A stretch of DNA of 64,000 bases from Elmis aenea (Eukaryota > Arthropoda > Insecta > Coleoptera > Elmidae): assembly GCA_947652605.1 (NCBI GenBank), contig OX393578.1, positions 61,449,415-61,513,414 of the forward strand, read 5' to 3'. The notes below the pieces were generated by a model. That model worked only from the letters and a program-made list of their open reading frames with translations. It was not told the DNA's origin and ran no database searches. Below are positions 26,618-37,852 of the stretch, one piece after another. Position 1 is the first letter of the stretch. Each line of letters starts with the position of its first letter. The translations under genes and the position numbers were made by a program.

Positions 26618-27160
26618 TACAGGGTGTTTCAGGAGGAATAGTAAATATATTGGGAGCTGGTAGTATGGACCATTTAGAGTTAAAAAGTTCATATAAACTT
26701 ATGTCCAGTTCTCAATAGTTGAGAAGATACAGCTGTTTCCATCTTGGTAGACGTCGCTTTTAATTCATCGCCCAGAAAAAAATCTAATGAGGTAAGGTCT
26801 GGTGACCTTGGTGGCCAATTAACGTGACCAAATAGACCAATCCATCTTTCTGGTAATCTTAAAAGTAGATAATGTGTCACCTGACAACTAGATAATGCAG
26901 CTACGCGTAGTATTGTCAGGCAAGTTGTGCATTGATTGGTGGAATTTTTGAACATCAACTTTAAACTATTGCTAATTATTCGTGTGCCTTATAATTTAAA
27001 TAATCAACAAAAGCAATAATCAACCTTTTGTGGGGCTTTTTAGGGTTAACATTTAAACGACTTCCTAACCATTGAGAATTGGACACATATTATACGAACT
27101 TTTTTACCCAAAATGGTACATACTACAATAAATATTTACTACTCTTCCTGAAACACCCTA
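26618..27160. mobile_element. Short mariner-superfamily DNA transposon remnant
   Basis: A 543-bp element bounded by inverted repeats of about 30 bp, TACAGGGTGTTTCAGGAGG on the left and its near-complement ending cctgaaacacccta on the right. TA flanks on both sides (tata / tata) fit TA target duplication. The interior carries a transposase scrap on the minus strand (26,689-26,958) with the segment NWPPRSPDLTSLDFF. This matches the region of IS630-Tc1-mariner transposases around the second catalytic Asp, whose usual form is WPPRSPDLTPLDFFLW. The rest of the transposase is missing, so the copy is non-autonomous. Confidence 0.8.
26689..26958 (-). pseudogene. Mariner-like transposase fragment
   Basis: An 89-codon open frame inside the element at 26,618-27,160. 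Residues near the middle read PERWIGLFGHVNWPPRSPDL followed by TSLDFFLGDELKA. This is the DDE-superfamily endonuclease signature of a transposase common in insects. The upstream part including the first catalytic Asp, and the C-terminus, are absent. It is only about a quarter of the expected 340 residues, so it cannot be active. Confidence 0.75.
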
Positions 27161-28550
27161 TATAATAGAAGACAAAAAAATACAACTACTAATTAAAAAA
27201 GTATGAATATATAAAACATTATCTTTCACAAAATTCTGAGCCTTTTATAAAAACGCAATTTATTTAGGTTATCAGTTTTAAAAAAGTTTAGGGATGCAAC
27301 ATGCAACTGAAACACCTACTACACAAAAGTGACGCATATAAAACTTGTCAACTAAATGCACAAAGAAAACATTATCCATCTTCCAAGAGTTTGAAAACGT
27401 CATGTTTATGCGATACAACAATATGTATATTCTTAGAGTTATGTGACTGAAAACTTTAATATGACAGATTATATTTTATTTCCGCTGCACGGGTACTTGG
27501 TTATTTCTGTGCTGAATTTATTTTTATAAAATGCGCCCGCCAACGACAAACTAACAAATGGAATATTATAAAAGAAAATGCATTTTCCCAACAGTTCAGA
27601 CATTTTCTTAACGTAAGCTGTCACATTATAGAACCACTATATCGCGTGTTATTTGTTAATTTTTCGAAAGAGTTTTAACAAATACACATAACTGAAAACT
27701 ATTAAACGTATGCTTATAAGCAATGGTAAAATATACAGGGTGTCCCAAATTTGAATCTTACAATTAAGATCTGGCTCATCTACAAAGTCAGTTAAATCCG
27801 TGGAAAGTTTTAAGATATTGGACATTTAAAAAAAAAATGTTTTATGTATTATTTTATTGACAGCTATGCAAGTTTTTTATATAATTTCAAAACAAATACT
27901 CACATTTATTTCGCGAGTATTACGAAAGGACATTGGATGGGAGCTTTTAACCAGTGGAAAGCAAATATAGTGGAGTGTATTCTCACTTAAGCAAATTACT
28001 TTGAAAAGGTTTAAAGTTAAGTTTTTAAAAAATATTAACCGTGTATTCTATTCTAAATAAAGTCAGCTTGGCACTCGTTTACAATAAATCCATCACTTTT
28101 TTATTCGTTCAGCCTGAAATGCCGTCTTCAATACGTTTTGTGAACTTTTTTTTTGCCCCAAATACACAATCAAACCTGTATGGCTTACGCAATATTTCTC
28201 TCACAATGATAGGACTGTCAAAATCGTACGATACGTGTGTTCTATGTTCATTTTCATCGATATACAGCAATGTAGGGAAAAGTCATTAACCATTTCCCGC
28301 AGCATCACCAATTAAAAACTGCTCATTTACATCCCTTCCTATAAAACGCGATGTTATCGCTTTAACTTTGATCCACTAGATTGAAAGCATATTACGGAGC
28401 TGTGAATTTTTTGTTTATTTGTAAACAGGGCGGAAATGAAAACATAACGATATCAAGCGGAATTTTTGTTACAGCATTGACGCAATCGGAACCAAAATTG
28501 CCGCCGCAACGATCAAGAAAATGGATAATAGAAAAAAATTTAAATAAAGT
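27161..28550. other. Intergenic stretch with a solo transposon end
   Basis: A left transposon end tatacagggtgtcccaaa lies at about 27,733, with no matching right end within the next few kb. The open frames at 28,041-28,289 (+) and 28,381-28,614 (+) show no recognisable family. Nothing else could be supported. Confidence 0.45.
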
Positions 28551-28808
28551 GCCTAATTTTTTAAGTATAATAATCCTTAATTTGGCCACAAATAACGTGT
28601 ATAAGAAGTTGTAAGTCATTTGCTTTAGTTTAAAGAAAATCGATTTTTTTGTCGAAAAAAGTGCAAAGACTATAATAATAGCCTCTGTACTTTTTCCATT
28701 TTTCACGAAAAATTAAAAGTCATTTTTTAAGTATAATAATCCTTAATTTGGCCACAAATAACGTGTATGAGAAGTGTGAAGCCATTTGCTTTAGTTTTAA
28801 GGAATATG
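28551..28808 (+). repeat. Two stray B-satellite monomers outside the array
   Basis: Two head-to-tail monomers offset by 166 bp (ccttaatttgg at 28,575 and 28,741). They are clearly related to monomer B of the 1-14,100 array: both carry taatccttaattt, taacgtgtat, agaagt and catttgctttag. The first copy continues through gaaaatcgatttttttgtcg, gtgcaaagactata and tttttcacgaaaaattaaaa. They have diverged from the array consensus (for example tttggccacaaataacg for tttgctcataactaacg) and share variants with each other, so they are an old pair or an ancestral subfamily. Confidence 0.9.
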
Positions 28809-29214
28809 GATTGCATTTTTCTTAACAATGTTTTTTTTAAACATGGTTGTTCAGACTTTAATATTTCGCAACATCCTAACATAAACCTCACGTTTTACAG
28901 CAAAGACAGTCTCCAGCTTAATATGCACTGCGCTCAACTTTAGAGTCCCCTAAAGGCCCGGAATCTACTACGCATGCAGGATGCACTAAAAGTGCACTGC
29001 AAGGAAGATAAGCTAAGAACAAAAAATTTTAGCCGGACGATTTTCGCTCTAATCTCGCATTCCCTGTCGAGGTATGACGAGACTTTTGAAAACCTTGGAA
29101 CGTTGTTATCCATTATGTGTGCAGTGAGAAGGATGGAACTTCAGATATTGCATACTAAACGATGTAGGTATTCTCAACGATTTTTGCTGCATATACCCTT
29201 GTAATGAAAGTTTT

Positions 29215-29840
29215 TTTTTGTTAAAATGTTTAACAGTCTCTACAAAATGGATAACAGCTACAAAGATGTTTAGAAACCGATCAAAATATTTTTCACACCT
29301 CGTCAAACTTTTTAAAAATTCACCATATTTCAAACTATTCTTGTCAGAATTTCGAAAATTGTTCATTTGGCTTCATTGTTTGTAAAAATGTTAATCAATA
29401 TCTTACTCAATGCATATCAACTACAAAGTTGGTCAGATACCGATTTAAAAAAAAATAGTCAAGTGTATACCTTTGGAACTATGTTTGTTAGACGTTTGGG
29501 AAATTTTGCGTTTGGCTTTGTTGTTTGTTAAAATGTTAAACAATGTCTACTTAACACATAACAACTACAAAGTTGTTCAGAAACAGAATTTTTTTTACTG
29601 TTCAATAAAATTTTTGAAAATTTGCAAGTGTAATTTTGGAACTATTCTTGTCAAAATTTTGAAAATTGTGCATTTGACTTGATTTTTTGTAGAAATGTTA
29701 ACGCAATGCATAACAACTGTGAAGTTTTACAAAAACCGATTTAAAATATTTTTGATAGTTCTTAAAAGTTTTAAAACTTTGACGATTGCCTTTATCGTTT
29801 GCAGAAACGTTAAATAGTATTTATTGTGCTACCGTATTGG
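29215..29840. repeat. Diverged tandem repeat, family C
   Basis: Four to five degenerate monomers of the same family as 25,073-25,610. Shared blocks are aaaatgttaa(a)caatgtcta, acaactacaaag, ttcagaaac, ttttgaaaattgtgcatttg and gtttgtaaaaatgtt. Individual monomers carry deletions. The open frames here (29,106-29,366 -, 29,473-29,682 +) are products of the repeat. Confidence 0.75.
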
Positions 29841-29944
29841 TTGTCAGATCGAGGAACATTAGGTTCGGTTGTATACTTAGCAACTGCAAATGTGAATGGT
29901 AAATGCTTGAGTTATGGATGCTGTAAATTGACAGTTCTTTAGAG

Positions 29945-30060
29945 TAAAATTAAATTATTACTGCCCGCTGGGGCTCCGACGTAATGCATTTGATTATAGC
30001 TGGGTAGTCAGGTTTGATTCCCAATTATGGTGGATTTAGTTTCTAAGAGAGGCGTGGTGT
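29945..30060 (+). repeat. Possible tRNA-derived SINE head
   Basis: A short segment containing ggtttgattccc at about 30,011, close to the pol III B-box consensus GGTTCGANTCC with one C-to-T change. A G/C-rich stretch begins at about 29,963 where an A box would lie. No complete cloverleaf can be folded, so it is not a functional tRNA. Chance similarity is possible. Confidence 0.25.
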
Positions 30061-33000
30061 GGCAGCATCAAAGGATTTTCATTTGAAAAACTTACAGAAC
30101 AAGGAAACAGATTTACTTGTATAAATAGATTCACATTTCATGGGGAAAAAACGGTTCCTCTTCAATTAATAAACATAAATAATGTTTAAATGCTGTGGAA
30201 TATTAGAAGTCAGTTTAAAGCATTATTTAAACATTTTTGCATTTATTTAATTCACATCGTTTCGTTAATTATTACTTCTACAATAATATGCTTCATGAAA
30301 AAATATGAGTGGTTTTGATTAAATTTTTTTAAACACTAATAATTTTACTTAATTAAATATGTATACCTAATAAACAATACAAATGGAGATGAAATATGCA
30401 TGATAACATTGTTTTTTATTCATTTAACCAAATCACAACATATTACTACTACTTTTTTAGCCTATGTTCGAGACAAATTTCCATATCTTCTCTGTTTATA
30501 TTTCCACAAAATAAATGCAACCTACGCCACTGTGGTTCAATTCTTAAATCTAGAACAGCAGTTAAATAAATCTAGAACAATGGGTAAATAAATCTCGGAA
30601 TAAAAGTTATTAAAATGTATGCAGGTATCCCTGGTAAGTATGTGCTACAAGGAAATCGCAGACATTTTCCAGAATTGTCAGCGCAGTATATCAAGAGAAG
30701 CCTGAATTGAATTTGCAATTTTATGGTCGGTTTTAGTGATTAATAAAAAACTCGTAAAAACTAGGTCATATGTAAAATTATTATAACTTTACTTACTTAC
30801 GTTAGAAGGGTCGTTAGATAAGTTTATTTACTAAAGCGAATGAATTGGATAAGTTTAATAAAATTATTGGTCTCTTTACTTACAAGAACTAAGTATATTT
30901 TTACATTTAATTAAATTAAGTAGTTCATAAAATAACGTTATTTGCATGTTCGATTTTTTTGTATTTCTGCCACTAAATTGCTTCGGTTAATTACGACTTA
31001 AAAATTAAAACCAATTCACAATTATTAATAGATATTGAAGGTTTATTAGTTGTATAAAATGTGCTAACTGAGCAGGAACAACAAACTACAATACTACTAC
31101 ATTATTGTAACTAGTACAAATTACATGTACTGTTAAAATGTTCATTTTGTACAAATACTTCATAGGAAATAATAATTTACCGTCTATATTGCCATGAAAT
31201 GACTGCTGTTCTATTTGGCGTCGTATTGTCATTGTTATTTTATGGATAAAATCATTGATAATTTGACCAACAGCGTTCAAACCTTTTATAAATGAAATTA
31301 ACGCTTCCCAATATATTGAAGTTAGTTATTGTATTGTAAAATTCTATTTTTGGACTCATTTTTCGGTGACGGTTCAAAATTTATCGAAGATAAATACATG
31401 CATAATTTAAAAAAACACTTTTTTGTTTACTTTTAATGCACCATAAAATATATTTAACGTTAGCAAACCAAACGATATTAAAATTTTAATTATTGGTGTA
31501 CGAGAACGAATTACAAAAAAATTCATCTCTTTTATCCCAAAGCATTTTCATGTGTAAAAGAAAAACGCAAGCTAATCAAACAAATGGGTCGTTTTCTGCA
31601 GCACTAATTTAACAAGATATACTTTATCACAAAAACTTAATTCATGTCCTATGAAATTGTGTGTTATGAATAACAAACCACCCAGATTGCTAAAATGTCT
31701 TCATTAGAATTCCAAACTTATACCTAAAACTAATCTAACCACGAATAATTCAAACTAAATTGCATTTACACTGACCAAACAACTCTGTTTTGCAATTTTA
31801 CTTTGATATTCGCTCCTCGTGTAAGTATTATCTGAACCAGAAGTTCTCGTTAAAGGATAGCAGAGTGTGTAAGGACATAGATTGCGAAGATAACACCGCA
31901 TTTACATACTAAAGTTCATACGTAAGCGTTAATTAAACATCAAATATGCAAGTTGCACGCTAATACTGCACTTGAACTCCAGTTCATTAATTTAATTACT
32001 CCACAACTTTAAATAACTTTCAAATTAGAACAATTAGACACCGAAAATTGGTTTACTAGAAAACTTTTGCTCCTATGTGTTAAAAATTTTACGTAACTTA
32101 TTATTACATTAGAGTTAAAGTTAATTTAAAAAGTTAAAACATCTACAACTTTGACTGATATCAGTATTTCTCAAAGTTATGACTGTAATTAAATTTATTT
32201 TCAATAAAAACGCTTGAAAATGGTAAGGCAACCTTGCCGAAACGTCGAGCCTCACATAATTTAAATATAACACGGATAAACCCCAAAAACAATATTAAAA
32301 ATCTAATAACTGCGAAAACCTAAACAGAAAAATTAAATACCTATGATCATAAACATTTTTCAAAACCATGCAATGAATTGCCACAGCTGTAAACAATGTT
32401 TCAGTTCGCTGTAAATACAACGTTAGTAAGACTTTGATAAAGAAAATACTGATAAATCCTGCATATTATGCCGTCAGCTTGAATGCTCACAGAATCACTA
32501 TTAGTTCAGTGGAATATAAAGTTTTTAAGATTTGCAAAAAAATCCTGGGAATGAATTTAATTTAAATCTGTGCAACTGACTTTATACAATATTTCAATGA
32601 GCAAAAGATTTGCGTATTTATTTTGTGGAGTTAAGTAGGTATTTCTATTAAAACTATTTTTGCTTACACTACACATTTCTATGACGTATTCGTCGATTTC
32701 AACTTCAATAAACATTGCTTTTTGTATTTTATTAAATAAATCAATGCTTCAGTTTAATAAATAATGACAAACACGATGTAAATCAAGGTTTATCTATGGT
32801 ATAAAGATAATTATAAAAATAAATACACAACTGTATTATAATCTCAAACCTATTCAATTAATTTTCGATCATCAAGACTAAGATATTTTTACTTGTAACA
32901 TGTTTCCGCCTTTTGGATGTTTATAAAACAGGACTCATTTTTGTATTCACCGAACGTATTTCATCAAGTGAGTGAACTAGTAACATTTTCCAACATTTTA

Positions 33001-33425
33001 AACATGTTTTATGCATATTTTATGCAGGTGACATCTCTGTACTTCTCATCTCGGGATGTTGATCATAAATTTAGTTCACATGCTTGCTGTTTTCTCTTTT
33101 CTCTCGTATAATAAAAAGTGCGCGACACGACGGAGATGAAACATTTCTAATGGTACATTATAACATCTTTTTATGACGCTTGTACGATGACAACCGCAGG
33201 TAAACATATAATAACGTTTTCTAAATTGTGTGATATTTCGCTGTATGAAGTATATTATTCTGTTGTGCTTTTTACGTGGCATTTGTGGGGATAAATATTT
33301 AGTCGTTTACTTTTACAGTTCTTGCTCATGCCATTTTTAAAAAGTTAAGTTACTGAGAGATACATTCATGAAATAACAACGATTTTATTATTAAACTTGA
33401 AGTCCTAGTTGGAATGCCCGCCCTT
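30061..33425. other. Long AT-rich intergenic stretch, no gene seen
   Basis: About 3.4 kb without a supported gene. The one structured item is a hairpin followed by cgaaacgtcg at 32,213-32,262, discussed under findings. The short frames at 30,400, 31,086, 32,917 and 33,076 have no family signature. Confidence 0.5.
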
Positions 33426-33429
33426 AGGC

Positions 33430-34010
33430 TTTTCACGTGTTCTAGTTTCAGTAGGAAAGTTCTGCAATCATTGGTGTGTTTTATGCCCTATATTAATAAT
33501 TAATTTTCCTACGTTGGAGTAGGTACTCAATTTCGATATTATGGTGTGTGGGGAATCGATTGAAGACCCAATTTCTTAACTGTGGATGATGCGATTTGGA
33601 ACGCGTGAGCAGGTGCATTGTCGTGAAGAAAACGCACATTTTTCTTCAATAAACAAGGTTCTTTCTCGGTAATTATTAATTTAAATTGGTTCAATAAGTA
33701 AGCGTAGAATTTCCCAGTGATAGTTTTGCCATTTGGAAGGAAAGTACTTAATCATAATGATACCATTTGCGTTCCAAAAAAACTGACGCCATGACTATCC
33801 CAGCCAAAGTGATCTTTTTTGCCTTCCTCGGAGGAGAAAATTTGTGCTTTCGCTGTTTGGATTGTTCTTTCATCTCCGGTGTGTATTGATGACCCATGTC
33901 TCATTTGTCGAGATGAATCTCCAATAAAATTGCTTGGTTATGTTCTCTAATAAACGAACAATCGTCAATTCTCGAATTTATCCATTGGTTTTTTCTTGGA
34001 TTTAGTTTTG
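33430..34010 (-). pseudogene. Degraded mariner transposase
   Basis: Read on the minus strand with frameshifts, the order of recognisable pieces is that of a mariner transposase. Near 33,900 is GHQYTPEMKEQSKQ, the segment just after the first catalytic Asp. It is followed by PPRKAKKITLAGIVMASVF, then NGKTITGKFYAYLL, and finally VRFLHDNAPAHA near 33,625, which holds the second catalytic Asp. A piece reading KKLGLQSIPHTP follows where family members have a LPHPPYSPDLAP-type segment. At least two frameshifts and in-frame stops break it, and the N-terminal DNA-binding half was not found. Terminal repeats were not identified, so the limits are approximate. Confidence 0.8.
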
Positions 34011-34639
34011 ATTAGAAAATAGCTGAGAGGCTCCTCTAAAATTGCAACTTTTTAATTGTGCTTGGTTAAGCAATTGCTGGTTTAAAGTTTTTAATGGTCT
34101 GTGTGTGTTTTCGTTCATAAATATTAAACAGCGTTCATTACAAGGCAGGACGTCTTTTCGACGCTAAAAGATTTTCGGGAGAAACAAAATACGCAGGGAT
34201 TAAAACTTTATAAGGAAGAAGATGTAGCAGCAAACATAAGACCGTCTTTCCAGTTGTAACTTATGCATGCACGGCACGCTTGATCCCAAAAGCACAGACA
34301 AGAAGCCGCAACAAGGAAACTTGAGGCACAACAGAACCCTGTTTATAGGAGATTTCGCTAAGGTTATATAAAATTATTTAACAATACTGACATTCTGAAT
34401 TAGATCTTGTATTTCACTCTGATTACTACGCAGTTCGCGTTTAATAATTTATCGTTCGAGTTTACAAACTTGGCCTATTAAAGAAGAGCCTTAAATGTAC
34501 ATGGAATTATTCGAAAAGTTTGAAATTTTTTGTTTATCTACAATGTAAGGCGCTATTCAATTGGTGTTCCTGTAAAGTTAAGCTATCAACTTAGCAGATA
34601 ATGAGTGGAGGGATAAGAAATAATTGCGTTCAGGATACG
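34011..34639. other. Intergenic stretch between transposon remnants
   Basis: No gene is seen. A short less AT-rich segment at about 34,200-34,330 may be another non-LTR fragment, but I could not read a continuous frame. Confidence 0.35.
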
Positions 34640-35818
34640 CTAGGCCTATAGAAAAGGGAGAGGAACGATAGATCAGATTTTTACTATAAATGAAACGCTA
34701 ATGACTTGCTATGAATACAACGTTTCTGTCGTGGTGCTCTTTATCGACTTCAAAAAGGCTTACGATTCAATAAAAAGGAAAAAAATTGATGGAAAGTATA
34801 AAAGAGTTTCAGGTACCTCCCAAGCTAAGGATTAATTAATATGACTCTAAAAACAACAAAAAGCAATGTAAGTGTGAATTGCCAAACATCAGAAGACTTT
34901 ATAGTGAGAATTGGATTACGCCAAGGGGATCCCCTTTCAACTTTACCATTCAACATAGCACTAGAAAAGATAATAAGAAGCAGCCGTCTGAACCGGGGAG
35001 GAGATATAATGTACAAGAGCCATCAAATAGTGGGATATGCAGACGACATCGCCACTTATAGCCAGAAATATAAAGGAATTAGAACACACGACAAACAGAT
35101 TGGTGGAGGAGGCTTTTAAGATGGGGTTGCAATTGAACCAGAAGAAATGTAAAGTTATGTCTATTGGAGGAAGTCAGCAGAATGCAATCCTAGAAATGAC
35201 TACGACATTGGGAACAATGAGGCCGGAAGAAGTGGATGAGTTTGTCTACCTTGGTGCCAGAATAACGAAAAACTGAGGAAGAAACAGAAATAGGCGAGAT
35301 TAACAAACGCAAATAAATATGCCGGAACCTTGAACCAACTACTAAGGGCGAAACAGCTATCTAGAGATGCTAAATTTCGCCTTTACAAAACAGTATTGCG
35401 ACCAACAGCACTATATGCCTGCGAAACTTGCATACTCAATAAGAAAATACAGGAAAGATTGCTGATTTGGGAGAGGAAAGTACTTAGAAGAGTTTTGGAA
35501 GGAAGTAAAACAGAACAAGGATATGAGAGAAGAACAAACAGGGAAATTTATGAGATATACAAGGGACCAGCAATTGACTTGATAATAAAAGCCAAAAGAT
35601 TACAGTGGCTGGGTCATATCGAAAGAATGGCAGATGGACGAACACCAAAAATGATAGCCTGGAAAACACCAAATTACAAGAAGAAGAAAGGTCGACCGAG
35701 AAGATGGTGGAGAGAAGCAGTGCTATCAGACCTTAAAGAAAAGGGTATAAGAGATTGGAAGACCAAAGTTAAAAATAGAAAAGAGTGGAAGAAAACCACG
35801 GAGCTGTGGACCTAAACG
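34640..35818 (+). pseudogene. Non-LTR retrotransposon, 5'-truncated reverse transcriptase
   Basis: Remains of an endonuclease/reverse-transcriptase ORF. In order: LFIDFKKAYDSI at about 34,740, containing the first catalytic Asp of RT motif A; GLRQGDPLSTLPFNIALEK at about 34,914; GYADDIA at about 35,031, the YADD active site; a segment EAFKMGLQLNQKKCKV; then a long open 3' end (35,330-35,815) with YKTVLRPTALYACE, RLQWLGHIERM and KKKKGRPRRWWREA. Frameshifts near 34,840 and 35,060 and stops near 35,273 show it is dead. The endonuclease half is missing, as expected for 5'-truncated insertion. Style is RTE-like; the clade is not certain. Confidence 0.85.
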
Positions 35819-36690
35819 GCCTGTAAACAAAAGCTCTCTCTTTATATTTTGCCAAAAGTCACATTCCAAACTGATTCACACTGTTCATCGTCGAGAATAA
35901 AGCTACGCCGACGTAAATTCGCGCTGGAAATAATGTTGTCCTCGTCAGCGTCTAGAGCAGTTACCTCTAATACTTGTCTACTTGGTGTTACGGTTTGAAT
36001 TTCAATTGCAGTGTGTGTTCGTGCGCTCCACAGAAAACAGCATGATGCCTTATTTATTGAATTGCAGCCTCCGGCCACTCATCGCAAAGAAGTGTCGCAT
36101 TTATGTCAAGTCCTTCCTGTTCCTACATTTCCCAGAGGAGTCCCAACGGCTACCGTACTCTATCCCTTGTTAGAACTTACTAAACGTGATCTACTTTTGC
36201 ACTTACCATAGCGAGAAATTAAATTTAAATACATAATTACGCACAAGCTTGGTTTTCCATCCATCAAAAATAACCAAATTACGTTCGAAATGAGAGAGCA
36301 TTTCACTTTTAAAATTAAAAACGCGTTTTTGCAATACGTAAAGCCTCTTTAAGAATGTCGTTTGGATGAGAAAGTTCTAAGAAAAAAAATTACCTAATTA
36401 ATTATATAAACGTTCATTTGAATACATTTATATACCTAATGCGCAAGCATTTCATTTTCAGAAAATAATTTGTCAATCTAAATGAACATCGAAGAAAATT
36501 GAATATTGGAGATTTATTTAATTGAACTTCATATAGTATTGGGCTAAACAAAAATCTATAAAAAATGGTCTTGAATCGGTCAAAAGTAAATTATTTTTAA
36601 AAATATATTTAATTGACACGAGTTTCTTAGTTGTTAAGGTGAAACAGCCAACTTTTTTTATCTTTAAAGCATCGTATTGGATTTTCCTCC
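35819..36690. other. Unclassified segment after the retroelement
   Basis: The stretch 35,840-36,210 is less AT-rich than its neighbours and is open on both strands: 35,842-36,078 (-) and 35,982-36,211 (+, two frames). None of the translations shows a family signature. It starts only 20-30 bp after the retroelement frame ends, so it may be retroelement 3' sequence, a transposon fragment or a processed pseudogene. 36,220-36,690 is AT-rich with nothing visible. Confidence 0.35.
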
Positions 36691-37020
36691 CATCATTTTA
36701 TACCTTATTTCAACTTTTAAGAAAGTTTCAAGTGTATAACCTCGCACTATTTTTCTAGCAACAATTCGACAGTATCACAATGGTCTTTATATTTTGTGAA
36801 AATGTTAAAATATACTCCAATCAATGCTTTTACACCTTTGGTTCGTTCAAAAACTGCCTAAAACTATTTTTACAGCTCCTCAAAGTTTTTAATATAGTTC
36901 CAAGATCCTGCATTATTTTTTGGAAACATTTTGCAATGGTCCTTATTTTTTCTGAAAATGTTAAATACGCTTTCAGAAGCGCACTTTAAGCTTTAGTTTG
37001 TTCAAAAGCGGTCTAAACTA
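36690..37020. repeat. Diverged tandem repeat related to family C
   Basis: About two monomers. Shared blocks are tttgcaatggtc or cacaatggtc, tttatatttt, gaaaatgttaaa, gtttgttcaaaa, cctaaaactattttt and agctcctcaaag. The same version recurs at the right window edge (63,730-64,000). Confidence 0.65.
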
Positions 37021-37852
37021 TTTTTTAACTGAACTATAAGAAAATATCTATTTTTCGCCTATCATATTACGTTTCCACCCGCCCTGTGTTCCTTCGCTTC
37101 TAAATTTTACAGTCTATCATAAAAAAAGTCTGGTGTTTTTTTATTACGCTACGCCTTCTGGAAACGATCGTGGATTTCTTCCGTTACATAAAACAGACGC
37201 ATTCAAGATTAATAAATAACTAAATAGATTAGCGCTCCATTTTCTACCATATTCGTTAAAAGGTCAACACGCATTAGCAAATTACAAGCCATATTTGCTA
37301 AATGTAAAAGAAGTTTGCCTAAAAATAATAACATTGTCCCGAAATTGAAACTAATGGATCGTTTGCGGTTTGCAATGATTTTTAAAGTAGGTTTCGGTAA
37401 CAATTTGATTTATTTTCGTCGTATTTTCGGCTATCCAAACATTAAGGAGCATAAAATATTATTTCATTTACCCATAATTTCATTACATAAATTAATAATC
37501 GTAAATATGGTGTAATAAACGAAATTAGTTTATTTAATCGTTTACATTTAATATTTTTCATTTAATTTGCTTCATTTTCTCACATACTTTCGTGATATTT
37601 AAATCGAAACGATCAATTTTAAGCAGAAGACTCCTAAACATTAAAAATACCAAGTGTAACTTTCAAAAAATTTTCAAAAAGAATAGTAAGTACATACTGC
37701 GCCATCTTTTATAATTTTTACCCAACTAATATTAAATTCGATGTAATGTAGTCGACGTGATATACGAGTCGATGTAACTTAACTGTCAAGAATCATGCTG
37801 TACTTTATTTTGAAAGCTAAGTGAGGTTAACTTTTTGTTTTTATTAAATAAA
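37021..37852. other. Upstream region of misato
   Basis: AT-rich sequence with overlapping short frames of no family (37,209-37,515). The 3' part must hold the promoter and 5' UTR of misato, but no core promoter motif stands out. The repeated half-sites gtcgacgtgatat and gtcgatgtaac at about 37,750-37,780 are a weak candidate for a regulatory site. Confidence 0.35.

Noticed and set aside
29945..30060. Functional tRNA gene
   Set aside because: Only a B-box-like motif is present; acceptor, D and anticodon stems cannot be formed.
35842..36211. Overlapping open frames on both strands next to the retroelement
   Set aside because: Neither strand gives a recognisable protein; reported only as an unclassified segment.
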